A stretch of DNA of 64,000 bases from assembly GCF_001436045.1 (NCBI RefSeq), contig NZ_AZER01000016.1, forward strand, positions 372,001 through 436,000, read 5' to 3'. Positions 45,882 through 53,678 of this stretch are shown here, piece after piece. Within the stretch, counting starts at the first letter, position 1. Each line of letters opens with the position of its first letter. Source of the stretch: Limosilactobacillus frumenti DSM 13145 (lineage in GTDB: Bacteria; Bacillota; Bacilli; Lactobacillales; Lactobacillaceae). The position numbers and the translations under genes are program-made. The notes under the pieces are model-generated. The model did no database searches. It was not told where the DNA came from and worked only from the letters and a program-made list of their open reading frames with translations.

Positions 45882-46997
45882 ATGTGGGTAGAAAAAAGAG
45901 CAACTGGAACATATAAGTTTGTTGAGCAGTACAAAAGTCCTCTCACGGGCAAACGTAAGCGTGTTTCTGTAACTATGGATAAGAACACAGCACATACCCG
46001 TAAAGAAGCACAGGCGGCACTAGAAGCCAAAATCCAGCATCAATTAAAGCATGTTGACGACGGCAATTTAAAACACGGTATTACATTGCGTGAGTTGGCT
46101 ACTGATTGGCTCAAAGACTACAAGCCAATGGTCAAATACCACACCTATGATAACTCCGCAAGCCGAGTTAAAGTTATGCTTAAACATATCGATGGTGATA
46201 TCTTAGTTGAAAAGATTAAGCCGCTACTCATTGAGGACTTTTTGAACGGGATGATCTACAAAGATGACTATAAAAATTCAAGTGTCATGAAGTTCAAAGG
46301 TACTCTTGGGAATATGCTTCGCTATGCCTATAAGCACAACTACATCAAAGCGAATCCAATCGAGCAAGTAAATGTTCAGTATCGGACTGACGAAGCCAAC
46401 GACGACACGTCTAAAAAGTTTCTTGACGACAATGAACTACACGAAGTACTTCGGTTCATGTATCATCGCTCACCGCATTACGGACGTTTCTGTGAGTTTC
46501 TATACCTGACTGGTATGAGATATGGTGAAGCGGCCTCGTTGCGCCGACAGGACATTTCACGGCGTGATGATGGTAAAGTAGTGGCTTCAATCAACGGAAC
46601 ACTGGTTAATGATCACAAACAAATGTCACCCAAAACCGGTAATAGTCGCCGTGATGTCACACTCAACGACAGGGCTGTACTGTTGCTAAATAAAGAATCG
46701 GTTGACCACCCAGCAAAATCAGAGTTTATCTTTGAATCACGACAGGGTCATCCACTTGGAAATACAATTCTCAACTATTGGCTTCGCCAAGCAAAGAGGA
46801 AATTTGATATTGATAAGGTAGTTTCTTTACACACGTTCAGGCACACGCATATTTCAAAACTCGCCGAGTTAGGTGTCCCACTATACTTGATTCAACATCG
46901 AGTTGGGCATAAAGACGCCACAACCACGAAAGATATTTATCTGCACGTAACAAAAAAAGCCGAGCAAAGGCTCGACTCAAAACTCAATTTCTTATAA
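45882..46997 (+). CDS. Site-specific tyrosine integrase
   Basis: Catalyses integration at the 3' end of rpmA. The 371-residue protein has an N-terminal arm-binding domain (GTYKFVEQYKSPLTGKRKRVSVTMDKNT), a core-binding SAM-like domain, and the catalytic domain with all key residues: YLTGMRYGEAASL (Arg), LHTFRHTHISKLAELGVPLYLIQHRVGH (H-x-x-R and His) and KDIYLHVT (Tyr). The ATG at 45882 follows AAAGGAGG. It ends about 90 bp from the right att core, as usual. Confidence 0.95.
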   Translation: MWVEKRATGTYKFVEQYKSPLTGKRKRVSVTMDKNTAHTRKEAQAALEAKIQHQLKHVDDGNLKHGITLRELATDWLKDYKPMVKYHTYDNSASRVKVMLKHIDGDILVEKIKPLLIEDFLNGMIYKDDYKNSSVMKFKGTLGNMLRYAYKHNYIKANPIEQVNVQYRTDEANDDTSKKFLDDNELHEVLRFMYHRSPHYGRFCEFLYLTGMRYGEAASLRRQDISRRDDGKVVASINGTLVNDHKQMSPKTGNSRRDVTLNDRAVLLLNKESVDHPAKSEFIFESRQGHPLGNTILNYWLRQAKRKFDIDKVVSLHTFRHTHISKLAELGVPLYLIQHRVGHKDATTTKDIYLHVTKKAEQRLDSKLNFL

Positions 46998-47012
46998 GCT
47001 TTCCCCCTGAAG

Positions 47013-47040
47013 TCCCCCTAGCCAATCTAGGAGGGCTTTT
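47013..47040 (+). terminator. Terminator of the integrase gene
   Basis: Stem CCC-CCTAG / CTAGG-A-GGG followed by CTTTT on the plus strand, 16 bp after the int stop. On the minus strand no T-run follows, so it would not terminate rpmA transcription coming the other way. Confidence 0.68.
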
Positions 47041-47087
47041 GTAATCCATGGATATCAGTATTATCAAGGGGTTAGCTAACAAGCAGT

Positions 47088-47101
47088 TTATTCGGCAACT
47101 G
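47088..47101. repeat. Attachment core, right copy, within rpmA
   Basis: TTATTCGGCAACTG, identical to 5925..5938. In reverse complement it encodes the last residues and stop codon of L27, so integration regenerates the intact coding sequence. Confidence 0.93.
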
Positions 47102-47369
47102 GGTAAACAGAAACCTTCCGGTTGTCACGGCCCATGCGTTCAAACTTAACACGGCCAGCAACCTTAGCGTATAAAGTATCGTCACCGCCACGGCCAACGT
47201 TTTCACCTGGGTGAATGTGTGTACCACGTTGACGGTAGATAATTGATCCAGCTGTTACGATAGAACCATCAGCAGCCTTAGTACCAAGACGACGACCAGC
47301 TGAGTTCCGACCGTTGGCAGTGGAACCGCCCCCTTTGTGGTGGGAGAAGAATTGCAAATCCATAATCAT
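47088..47369 (-). CDS. rpmA: 50S ribosomal protein L27
   Basis: A 93-residue ribosomal protein near the peptidyl-transferase centre. Starts [29 protein letters not shown]. The LQFF-S junction is the Firmicutes-type N-terminal extension removed by the Prp protease, whose gene lies just upstream. GGAGGTG precedes the ATG at 47369. The last six bases before the stop and the stop codon are the prophage attachment site; the protein is unaltered, but its native terminator is displaced. Confidence 0.97.
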   Translation of the reverse strand: MIMDLQFFSHHKGGGSTANGRNSAGRRLGTKAADGSIVTAGSIIYRQRGTHIHPGENVGRGGDDTLYAKVAGRVKFERMGRDNRKVSVYPVAE

Positions 47370-47392
47370 AGTTGTTCACCTCCAGCAATGAA

Positions 47393-47719
47393 CTAATTTT
47401 CAAACATTTTTACTTCAATGTTTTTAGGATAACTTTCTGCGATATCCTGCAACCCATTCAGAAAGGTTCGCATTAAGATTTGGGAATCATGCCCCACATC
47501 AATAGCAGATACCCGCAGGAAGCCACCATTATGCTCATCACTTTTTACCTCTGGCTTCGCACAAACAACGTGTTCTAAACCATTAATGGTAGAAATTGAT
47601 AGGGCTGAGACAGCGGCACAAACAATATCTTGACCATATGGGCCTGAATCAGCGTGCCCTGTCATCTTAAATGCGGTAATACGGTGATCCGAATTAAGAA
47701 TAAAATTAGCTCGAATCAT
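47393..47719 (-). CDS. prp: Ribosomal-processing cysteine protease Prp (YsxB)
   Basis: A 108-residue cysteine protease that trims the N-terminus of L27. Shows the catalytic His and Cys in TGHADSGPYGQDIVCAAVSALSIS and the conserved end LMRTFLNGLQDIAESYPKNIEV. Located between rplU and rpmA, the invariable position in Firmicutes, so enzyme and substrate are co-expressed. Confidence 0.94.
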   Translation of the reverse strand: MIRANFILNSDHRITAFKMTGHADSGPYGQDIVCAAVSALSISTINGLEHVVCAKPEVKSDEHNGGFLRVSAIDVGHDSQILMRTFLNGLQDIAESYPKNIEVKMFEN

Positions 47720-47734
47720 GAGATTACCTCCACA

Positions 47735-48043
47735 TTAAGCGTTGATCTTGTTAATAGTAACCTTAGTGTATGGTTGACGGTGACCTTGCTTAGTGTGAGT
47801 GTGCTTCTTAGGCTTGTACTTGAAGGTAACAACCTTCTTTTCCTTACCTTGCTTGTCAACAGTACCTTCAACAGAAGCACCATCTACTAATGGAGTTCCA
47901 ATCTTAGTGCTGTCGCCACCTACGAAGATTACTTGGTCAAAAGTAACCTTGTCACCTTGCTTAGCATCAAGCTTTTCAACAAAGATTGATGAACCTTCTT
48001 CAACCTTGTATTGCTTGCCACCAGTAACGATAATAGCGTACAT
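47735..48043 (-). CDS. rplU: 50S ribosomal protein L21
   Basis: A 102-residue protein with [43 protein letters not shown] and the C-terminal [23 protein letters not shown]. The ATG at 48043 follows AAGGAGGTG; a longer frame to 48085 is ignored because it lies in the leader. First gene of rplU-prp-rpmA. Confidence 0.97.
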   Translation of the reverse strand: MYAIIVTGGKQYKVEEGSSIFVEKLDAKQGDKVTFDQVIFVGGDSTKIGTPLVDGASVEGTVDKQGKEKKVVTFKYKPKKHTHTKQGHRQPYTKVTINKINA

Positions 48044-48150
48044 AAATTTGTGCACCTCCTTAATATCTAAGACTCGCCGAACCAAGCAGTATTAAATACT
48101 TTGAACTTGGCAGCGTGCGGTTGTAGTTGTTGGTTCACAAATACAACATT
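48044..48150 (-). ncRNA. Ribosomal protein L21 leader
   Basis: The 5' leader contains CCGCACGCTGCCAAGTT ... TGCTTGGTTCGGCGAG, matching the known L21 leader pattern of Firmicutes, with paired CCAAG/CTTGG arms. Such leaders are thought to mediate autogenous control of the operon. Confidence 0.7.
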
Positions 48151-48153
48151 CGT

Positions 48154-48182
48154 ATAATAGCAAAATTCCGCGCACACGTCAA
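48154..48182 (-). promoter_or_regulatory. Promoter of rplU-prp-rpmA
   Basis: TTGACG (48182..48177), 17-bp spacer, TATTAT (48159..48154) reading leftward into the L21 leader. Confidence 0.82.
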
Positions 48183-48183
48183 T

Positions 48184-48214
48184 AAAAAAAGGCAACGATT
48201 TCATAATCGCTGCC
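48184..48214 (-). terminator. Terminator of the TetR gene
   Basis: GGCAGCGATT/AATCGTTGCC (nine of ten pairs) followed by T7 on the minus strand, ten bases after the TetR stop. Confidence 0.87.
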
Positions 48215-48224
48215 CAATATTTTC

Positions 48225-48869
48225 TTAGACATCCTCAAGTGCGGTCACTGGTTCTTTCTCAAAGAAATGAACCAGCGTCACATTATTGCTATCTAAGAAG
48301 TTCAACATTTTCTGAACACTTGTCGTCATGTACCGCGGCGTGTAAATCATGCCATCTTGCAGCCAATGCGACACAAGTCCAAGGAATGCTGAATCGATGA
48401 AGGAAATTTGCAAATTTAGTGGAACCTCTAACTGTTCAGTTGGGCTGGCAATTTGACGATAGTAATTTGCTAGCCGTTCCGACAGTCGATCATACAATTG
48501 TCCGTAAAAGAAATTGTTTTGTTTATTGTTCAACAACACATCGAATAAATCAGCCTCACCCTCGATGTACTGAAACGCCTTCTGAAGCGAGAATACTTGC
48601 ACCGTGTGGCCTTTTTCAAAGCTGAGGTCCTCACTATCCACCATTACTTGATCAAAGAATTCATCTAAGATATGAGAAATTGCTGATTCGATGAAGTCCT
48701 GCTTATCCTTGTAATGCAAATAGAAAGTACCCCGGGTGATGTTGGCTGTTTCCGTAATCTTCTGCACACTGATGTCTTCGATCTTTTCACGACGCATCAA
48801 GTAAACAAGAGCTTTCCGCAAATTAGTTCTAGTTTTAACTACCCGCGGATCTGTTTTATTACTAGCCAT
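48225..48869 (-). CDS. TetR/AcrR family transcriptional regulator
   Basis: A 214-residue dimeric repressor. Residues about 12-60 form the TetR helix-turn-helix (TRTNLRKALVYLMRREKIEDISVQKITETANITRGTFYLHYKDKQDFIES); the rest is the helical ligand-binding domain, of the type found in regulators resembling DhaS. No adjacent transporter or enzyme gene shares its promoter, so its target is not evident. Its own terminator separates it from rplU. Confidence 0.88.
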   Translation of the reverse strand: MASNKTDPRVVKTRTNLRKALVYLMRREKIEDISVQKITETANITRGTFYLHYKDKQDFIESAISHILDEFFDQVMVDSEDLSFEKGHTVQVFSLQKAFQYIEGEADLFDVLLNNKQNNFFYGQLYDRLSERLANYYRQIASPTEQLEVPLNLQISFIDSAFLGLVSHWLQDGMIYTPRYMTTSVQKMLNFLDSNNVTLVHFFEKEPVTALEDV

Positions 48870-49053
48870 AAATCATCATCCCTCCATTTTCAGCTTAAGT
48901 TCTCCTCACTTTCGTACTGCTACTTATTTATAGTATAGTTTCTGTTAGCGCTTTAGTCAAAGAATATAGGAATTTATTTTAATAATTATTTTATATGACT
49001 ATAACAAGTGATTGACAAAATAATTGTCATAATTATATACTAAAAATTGGTCT

Positions 49054-49127
49054 GCAACGGTAGCTCAACTGGATAGAGCATCGGTCTTCTAAACCGAGGG
49101 TTGAGGGTTCGAGCCCCTCTCGTTGCA
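49054..49127 (+). tRNA. tRNA-Arg (TCT)
   Basis: Complete cloverleaf of 74 nt: acceptor GCAACGG/TCGTTGC (one G-T), anticodon stem TCGGT/ACCGA with loop CTTCTAA giving anticodon TCT, T-arm with GGTTCGAG, discriminator A. CCA is not encoded. It reads AGA codons. Confidence 0.96.
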
Positions 49128-49327
49128 TAATATTCAATCGTGAAGTCCTTGTTTTACCAAGGGCTTTTTATTTTGCTTACCAATCTAACACTGGCCTAAA
49201 TTTTAATATATTGTAATTTTTCTAAATATTAGTTAAAGAACCGCCACTTATAGCAACAAATTGATTGCATAATTATAGGATCTTTCCATAATATAGAATT
49301 AGACCATGCTTTTTGAGGTGAGCTATT

Positions 49328-49468
49328 ATGTTACCATTAATTGTAATTGTATTAATTTTAGTTGGCTCAGTAGTTGGTCAAATTGTCTTTGGAAATAATG
49401 AATCTACTACTGACCAAGCAAGCGACAACGTAAACAGTCGCGAACATTATCGTAGTCGAAGAGCATAG
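49328..49468 (+). CDS. Small membrane protein, 46 aa
   Basis: Encodes MLPLIVIVLILVGSVVGQIVFGNNESTTDQASDNVNSREHYRSRRA: one membrane helix and a hydrophilic tail. GAGGTGAG lies before the ATG, and a bidirectional terminator follows. I do not recognise it; the clear signals make it likely real. Confidence 0.6.
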   Translation: MLPLIVIVLILVGSVVGQIVFGNNESTTDQASDNVNSREHYRSRRA

Positions 49469-49475
49469 CTTTCAT

Positions 49476-49515
49476 AAAAAAGGATCTAGCGGGTATGCCG
49501 CTAGACCCTTTTTTA
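49476..49515. terminator. Bidirectional terminator
   Basis: GGATCTAGCGG/CCGCTAGACCC stem with A6 before and T6 after, between the small rightward gene and the leftward dUTPase-like gene. Confidence 0.88.
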
Positions 49516-50037
49516 TTAATTTGCCCATTGTTCTGTTTGGCCCTGAATGTGCTGTTCATAAACAGCCATAATTTCGTGGTCTGATAATTGAAAATCAACT
49601 AGTCCCATCTTCAACAACAGGTGCCAAGCATGGCGAAAGTCATCTTGTCGGTTGCTATAAAATCCCCCTTGCAAGAAATGCTTAATCGCTAGATATTCCT
49701 TATTAAGGTCTTCTAACTTAGTGGCGCGATCAGCTGTCGTAATGCGCTTTAAAGTTGCGTCATCAACAACCACCAGATGAGTCCACTGGCGTTTAGCACT
49801 GTACAATAGCAAGAGCTCCACAGCGTTAACGTAGTGGTTTAATAATGATGATTGATCCGGCTCTTCATCAGATAAAACCTTATACCAGCCAGCCTGGTCT
49901 GCCAACTTGGCCAATTCAACATCAAGGGCCGTAAAGATCGTTTGTTGACGCACGCGGGGCCCAATCTCTAACTCTTTTGCATCATCCACTGCTAATTCCA
50001 AATCAATAACCTGGTGCAGCATTTTAGTAATATTCAT
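49516..50037 (-). CDS. dUTP diphosphatase-like protein (all-alpha NTP pyrophosphatase)
   Basis: A 173-residue helical protein. FTALDVELAKLADQAGWYKVLSDEEPDQSSLLNHYVNAVELLLLYSAKR matches the layout of dimeric dUTPase_2 proteins, in which Glu/Asp from these helices bind Mg. The usual EYVDGLHF-type segment reads HYVNAVELL here, so activity is not certain. It lies alone between a terminator and the two-gene unknown locus. Family assignment is moderate. Confidence 0.62.
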   Translation of the reverse strand: MNITKMLHQVIDLELAVDDAKELEIGPRVRQQTIFTALDVELAKLADQAGWYKVLSDEEPDQSSLLNHYVNAVELLLLYSAKRQWTHLVVVDDATLKRITTADRATKLEDLNKEYLAIKHFLQGGFYSNRQDDFRHAWHLLLKMGLVDFQLSDHEIMAVYEQHIQGQTEQWAN

Positions 50038-50058
50038 ATTATTCCTCCTGAAATTCAG

Positions 50059-50102
50059 AAAGAGTAAGTGGAAGATGATTATTCATCCCCACCTACTCTT
50101 TT
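50059..50102. terminator. Hairpin between the 50110 gene and the dUTPase-like gene
   Basis: AAGAGTAGGTGG/CCACTTACTCTT stem with one G-T. The T-run is short on either side, so termination may be weak. Confidence 0.5.
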
Positions 50103-50109
50103 CTATCGT

Positions 50110-51135
50110 CTATTCTTGATCCAATGGCGTCACACTACCATCTGGGTGGCAAATGACGGTTGGCTCAGTTGCCACGGGATCGTCTGTAACTGCCATGGAC
50201 GACTGATCATCCGCAAATAACAACGGGTCCGACTTAACGGCCAATGCTTCCCGCTGTTGTAAGTACCACTGGCGAACAAGTTGATAATGCAATAACAGGT
50301 CAAAGAATGATACTTGATTATCGGGATCCTGAACCTTAAAGAACCATTGCTGACTATAATCATCAGGGTCAAACTGCAAGTCCATCTTGATCCCACGATC
50401 CAATCGCAATTCCGCCCCATTATTTTGTGGAAGGTTTAAAAGCATGTAGTCAAATTCAGCGGTAGCAACGAAGAGTCGGTCAATTACTGTTAAAGATAAT
50501 GTTGGTTGTTGAAGGGCAAAGTGCTGATCATTATTGACATCTAAGATACCAAGGTCAATGACAAAATCAAGGTCCGCTGCTAATGCATGTGCAAAGGCCA
50601 AAAGTGGCTTGACGGCCGCCCGAATGTCCAAGTCAGAGTATTCCCGTTGCAGAGCAATAATGAAGTAGTTAACCAGTGCCCGGTTATTGAAACGCAACAT
50701 TTTATGCTTCAAATTCAGGTACAGTAACGCTTCTTGACCTTGGGTTTCAATTAACTGCGCAGTCCCGTTGGCATCAATAATGAACTTAAAATGGACCTGG
50801 TCTCCAAGAGAACTAATGGTGGCGTAAAAATCATGGTGATCTAAGTCTTCTTGAATTTGAAAATCAGTATTAGAATGCATTTCCAGTAGCCGGCCCATCA
50901 AAAGCAGGTAGTAATCAGTCGGTTGGTAATGCTGCGGAAACTTGACGAAGACATTATCAAGGTCAAATGTTACTAACTGTTGAGCCGCATCAAGTAATTC
51001 GGCAGCAGACTCTGTTTCAGCTAACTGCTTAAGAAGCTGAACATATTGTTGACCGAGTGTTAATCCCGTCGTCAGTGAATCGGCCAGTAATGAAACTTGC
51101 TTAGAAGGTGAAGCCGTTAATTGATTATTCGCCAT
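50110..51135 (-). CDS. Conserved hypothetical protein, 341 aa
   Basis: A 341-residue acidic cytoplasmic protein without recognised domains (no signal peptide or membrane segment). It has predicted mixed alpha/beta content, for example FDLDNVFVKFPQHYQPTDYYLLLMGRLLEMHS and FDYMLLNLPQNNGAELRLDRGIKMDLQFDPDDYSQQWFFKVQD. It overlaps the upstream coiled-coil gene by 11 bases, so the pair works together. Function unknown. Confidence 0.75.
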   Translation of the reverse strand: MANNQLTASPSKQVSLLADSLTTGLTLGQQYVQLLKQLAETESAAELLDAAQQLVTFDLDNVFVKFPQHYQPTDYYLLLMGRLLEMHSNTDFQIQEDLDHHDFYATISSLGDQVHFKFIIDANGTAQLIETQGQEALLYLNLKHKMLRFNNRALVNYFIIALQREYSDLDIRAAVKPLLAFAHALAADLDFVIDLGILDVNNDQHFALQQPTLSLTVIDRLFVATAEFDYMLLNLPQNNGAELRLDRGIKMDLQFDPDDYSQQWFFKVQDPDNQVSFFDLLLHYQLVRQWYLQQREALAVKSDPLLFADDQSSMAVTDDPVATEPTVICHPDGSVTPLDQE

Positions 51136-52009
51136 CAGTATTCACCTGCTTTTCATCATCGTTCAGGCTGGCTAAGTAGCTGGCATATAAGTTGCGATTG
51201 GCTAATTCAAAGTCTTCAAACGAACCAAAAGTATCAATAATACTCTTTTGTTCATAACTTAAAATCGTATTTTCTTTTGATAGGGCAAGAACTACTTGTT
51301 CGTTATCCTTAATGGTTTGAGCTGCCGTCCGCGATTCTTGTTCTTCACTCTCTAATTTTTGCAGAGCGTCAACAATATTCTGCCGACTTTCCTTATTCTT
51401 ACTACTTTCCCAAATACCAGAGTGCGAGCTAACCTCCTTTAATTGATCCTGCAACTTAGCACGCCGTTCTTCACGTTCTCGTTGGTGATCAATTAAATCT
51501 TGCAGTCGGTCGTTCTCTTGAGAGATTTTATCAATCTTGTCACTGTTATACCGCTTGTTTTCATGAACTAATTCAAAGGACTTTTGCAACTTGGCATATT
51601 CGTCCTGGTTGAACAGAAAACGCACATTTAAGACGTCCAACTCACCGAATTCACGCCGGTCCCACCAATTACCAAAGTAAATCCGGTAATGACCAGTTTG
51701 ATATTCCTCATAGTAAAAGAACGGGTAGGCCTTCCCTAAATAGTCAATTAAGTTGACACTTAGGTAATGACTTAGTTGGTCAACCAAGTCATCAACTAAG
51801 GACATGACACTTTGATTATTGGACTGCTGCTCCCGATGTTCAATTTCTTTAGCGTATCGTTGGTTATCTAATAACTGGTAAATGCGCCGGTCTTGGTGAT
51901 CGGCAACTGCTGCCTTAAATTGCTGCAAAAAATCAATTTTATTAACAATTTGATTGTTGATTAATGCAGCGACTTCTTGGGCAGATTGTTGATGTTGTTC
52001 TGTGGCCAT
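51125..52009 (-). CDS. Conserved hypothetical coiled-coil protein, 294 aa
   Basis: N-terminal half mixed alpha/beta with HYLSVNLIDYLGKAYPFFYYEEYQTGHYRIYFGNWWDRREFGELDVLNVRFLFNQDEY. Residues about 150-260 form a long coiled coil (NSDKIDKISQENDRLQDLIDHQREREERRAKLQDQLKEV). No membrane segment. Start ATG 52009 with AAGGAG eight bases upstream. Translationally coupled to the next gene. Unrecognised; the two may form a complex. Confidence 0.75.
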   Translation of the reverse strand: MATEQHQQSAQEVAALINNQIVNKIDFLQQFKAAVADHQDRRIYQLLDNQRYAKEIEHREQQSNNQSVMSLVDDLVDQLSHYLSVNLIDYLGKAYPFFYYEEYQTGHYRIYFGNWWDRREFGELDVLNVRFLFNQDEYAKLQKSFELVHENKRYNSDKIDKISQENDRLQDLIDHQREREERRAKLQDQLKEVSSHSGIWESSKNKESRQNIVDALQKLESEEQESRTAAQTIKDNEQVVLALSKENTILSYEQKSIIDTFGSFEDFELANRNLYASYLASLNDDEKQVNTDGE

Positions 52010-52208
52010 ATCCACCGCTCCTTATGTTATTACTAAGGTTAATCTTAATCGACTTGTCAACACTTTTAAAGATCTTAATAAATTATTGAAGGCTTTCTTT
52101 ACATTTAACGACGATCAGTTGCTTTTTAACCAGCCACGATTATAATGAAGTTAACGGTTGAAGTTATTCAACTGTTTTGAAGCGTTTCGGAAAGAGGCGA
52201 AGTTTATT

Positions 52209-52334
52209 ATGGCACTTAGTAAGCAAGAACGGAAGGAAATGGCTCGTAAAGCCATGGAAAAGCGTGGCAGCAAGAAGCCAGATGGCTCTGGTTTCGCCAG
52301 AATCGATGCTGACGCCAAGAAACTGAGCGAATAA
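52209..52334 (+). CDS. Small basic protein, 41 aa
   Basis: MALSKQERKEMARKAMEKRGSKKPDGSGFARIDADAKKLSE. Basic and hydrophilic; unknown function. It has GAGG upstream of the ATG and is followed by a bidirectional terminator, so it looks like a genuine single-gene unit opposite in direction to its neighbours. Confidence 0.6.
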   Translation: MALSKQERKEMARKAMEKRGSKKPDGSGFARIDADAKKLSE

Positions 52335-52354
52335 CTTTTTGAAGCAATTCACTT

Positions 52355-52389
52355 AAAAACGCGACTGGTTTTAATCAGTCGCGTTTTTT
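52355..52389. terminator. Bidirectional terminator
   Basis: ACGCGACTG/CAGTCGCGT perfect stem, A5 before and T6 after, serving the 41-residue gene and the leftward aminotransferase. Confidence 0.9.
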
Positions 52390-52390
52390 C

Positions 52391-53569
52391 TTATTTAAAT
52401 TGTTCACTTGCTACGTACTTAGCTAAGCGGTCCATTCCCTCGCGAATTTGATCCATGCTGGTTGCATAGCTAAACCGTAAGTAACCTTCACCACCAGCTC
52501 CGAAGAATGACCCAGCGGTGACAGCAACCCGGGCTTTTTTGACAATATCATAAATAATCTTTGTATCGTCTTGTTCCAAGCCAGCGGGAATTTTAGCGAA
52601 AATATAGAAAGCGCCCATTGGTTGGGTACATTCAAAGCCCATCGCGGTTAACCGCTTATACATATAATCACGCCGCTGAATGTACTTAGCGTCCATTTCA
52701 TGAGTAGCCTTTAAGCCACCACGTAAGGCTGCCTCGGCGGCGTCTTGACTGAAGGTTGCCACGTCCGTCATCACGAAAGAGTGAACCTTAAAGATTTCAT
52801 TAGTAACTGCGGCTGGTGCACACAAGTATCCAATCCGCCAGCCAGTCATGGCGTATGACTTGGACAAGCCATTAGTTAAAATGGTTTGGTCTGGCAGGGG
52901 CCGAGCCATTGATGAATATTCACCATCATAGTTCAGTTCACTATAAATTTCGTCACAAATGGCAAAAATTGGTTTCCCCTTAATCAACCCTGCTAATTTG
53001 TCTAATTCATCCTGACTGTAAGCAATTCCTGTCGGGTTCGAAGGGTTTACGAAGATCACACCCTTAACCCGATCGCCGTACTTATCCAAGTAGCCCTTTA
53101 GGAGGTCGGGAGTTACCTTAAAGTTGGTGTGGGAGGTATCAACTTCAACCGCTGTTCCTCCAGCCATCGTCACATCTGGAGTATAAATGGAGAAGGTTGG
53201 TGTGGGTACTAAGATCACATCGCCAGGGTTAGTAATTGCCATGATTGCCGAAAAGATTCCTTCCGTTACCCCATTGGTAATTAAGATTTCAGTCTTGGGA
53301 TCGTAATGCAAGTCATAATTAGTGGCAAGACTCTCAGCAACGGCTGACAGTAATCCCGTTGTCCCCCGCTGTGGCGCGTAATGTGTCCGGTTATTTTGAA
53401 TAGCCTTAATTCCTGCCTGCTTAATATACTCGGGTGTATTAAAATCTGGTTCCCCAACTGTGAATTTAATAACATCATTGAACTGAGAAGCATACTGACT
53501 AAACTCGAAAATTTTGAGCTTGGGAACATCCTTAAGGACAGACCGCATATGTTTACTCATTTCCACCAT
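52391..53569 (-). CDS. Pyridoxal phosphate-dependent aminotransferase, class I/II
   Basis: A 392-residue fold-type I aminotransferase. Visible: FTVGEPDFNTPEYIKQAG, GVTEGIFSAIMAITNPGDVILVPTPTFSIY, VNPSNPTGIAYS, ICDEIYSELNYDG, and the PLP lysine in LTNGLSKSYAMTGWRIGYL. The C-terminal MGAFYIFAKIP and LRFSYATS carry the substrate-binding Arg. Probably aromatic or aspartate aminotransferase (araT/patA-like); which one cannot be settled. Confidence 0.92.
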   Translation of the reverse strand: MVEMSKHMRSVLKDVPKLKIFEFSQYASQFNDVIKFTVGEPDFNTPEYIKQAGIKAIQNNRTHYAPQRGTTGLLSAVAESLATNYDLHYDPKTEILITNGVTEGIFSAIMAITNPGDVILVPTPTFSIYTPDVTMAGGTAVEVDTSHTNFKVTPDLLKGYLDKYGDRVKGVIFVNPSNPTGIAYSQDELDKLAGLIKGKPIFAICDEIYSELNYDGEYSSMARPLPDQTILTNGLSKSYAMTGWRIGYLCAPAAVTNEIFKVHSFVMTDVATFSQDAAEAALRGGLKATHEMDAKYIQRRDYMYKRLTAMGFECTQPMGAFYIFAKIPAGLEQDDTKIIYDIVKKARVAVTAGSFFGAGGEGYLRFSYATSMDQIREGMDRLAKYVASEQFK

Positions 53570-53635
53570 CTAAATCATTCCTTTTCTATTTCCTAAATAT
53601 AGGGTAGTAGTTTGTGCATAAATGGTCAAGATCAC

Positions 53636-53669
53636 AAAAAGCCGTTAACGATCTCTCGCTAACGGCTTC
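53636..53669 (-). terminator. Terminator of gltX
   Basis: GCCGTTA/TAACGGC stem with T5 on the minus strand, ten bases beyond the gltX stop. Confidence 0.87.
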
Positions 53670-53678
53670 AATAATTAT

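Larger units (their letters stand above)
5925..47101. mobile_element. Complete-looking siphovirus-type prophage, integrated at the 3' end of rpmA
   Basis: About 41.2 kb between two 14-bp att repeats, with a tyrosine integrase next to the right end. Lysogeny genes run rightward from 43697 and the lytic functions run leftward from 43544 to 6988. All modules are present: repressor control, recombination, replication initiation, packaging, head, tail with tape measure and Tal, receptor-binding baseplate protein, holin and endolysin. Only the ParB/methyltransferase is visibly interrupted, so it may be inducible; that is inference. Confidence 0.96.

Noticed and set aside
45666-46030. Leftward frames over the integrase start
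   Set aside because: Mirror images of the integrase coding sequence without start signals.
5925-47101. CRISPR array within the prophage or flanks
   Set aside because: No regularly spaced direct repeats of 23-40 bp were seen; the CGGACA repeats are too short and too closely spaced.
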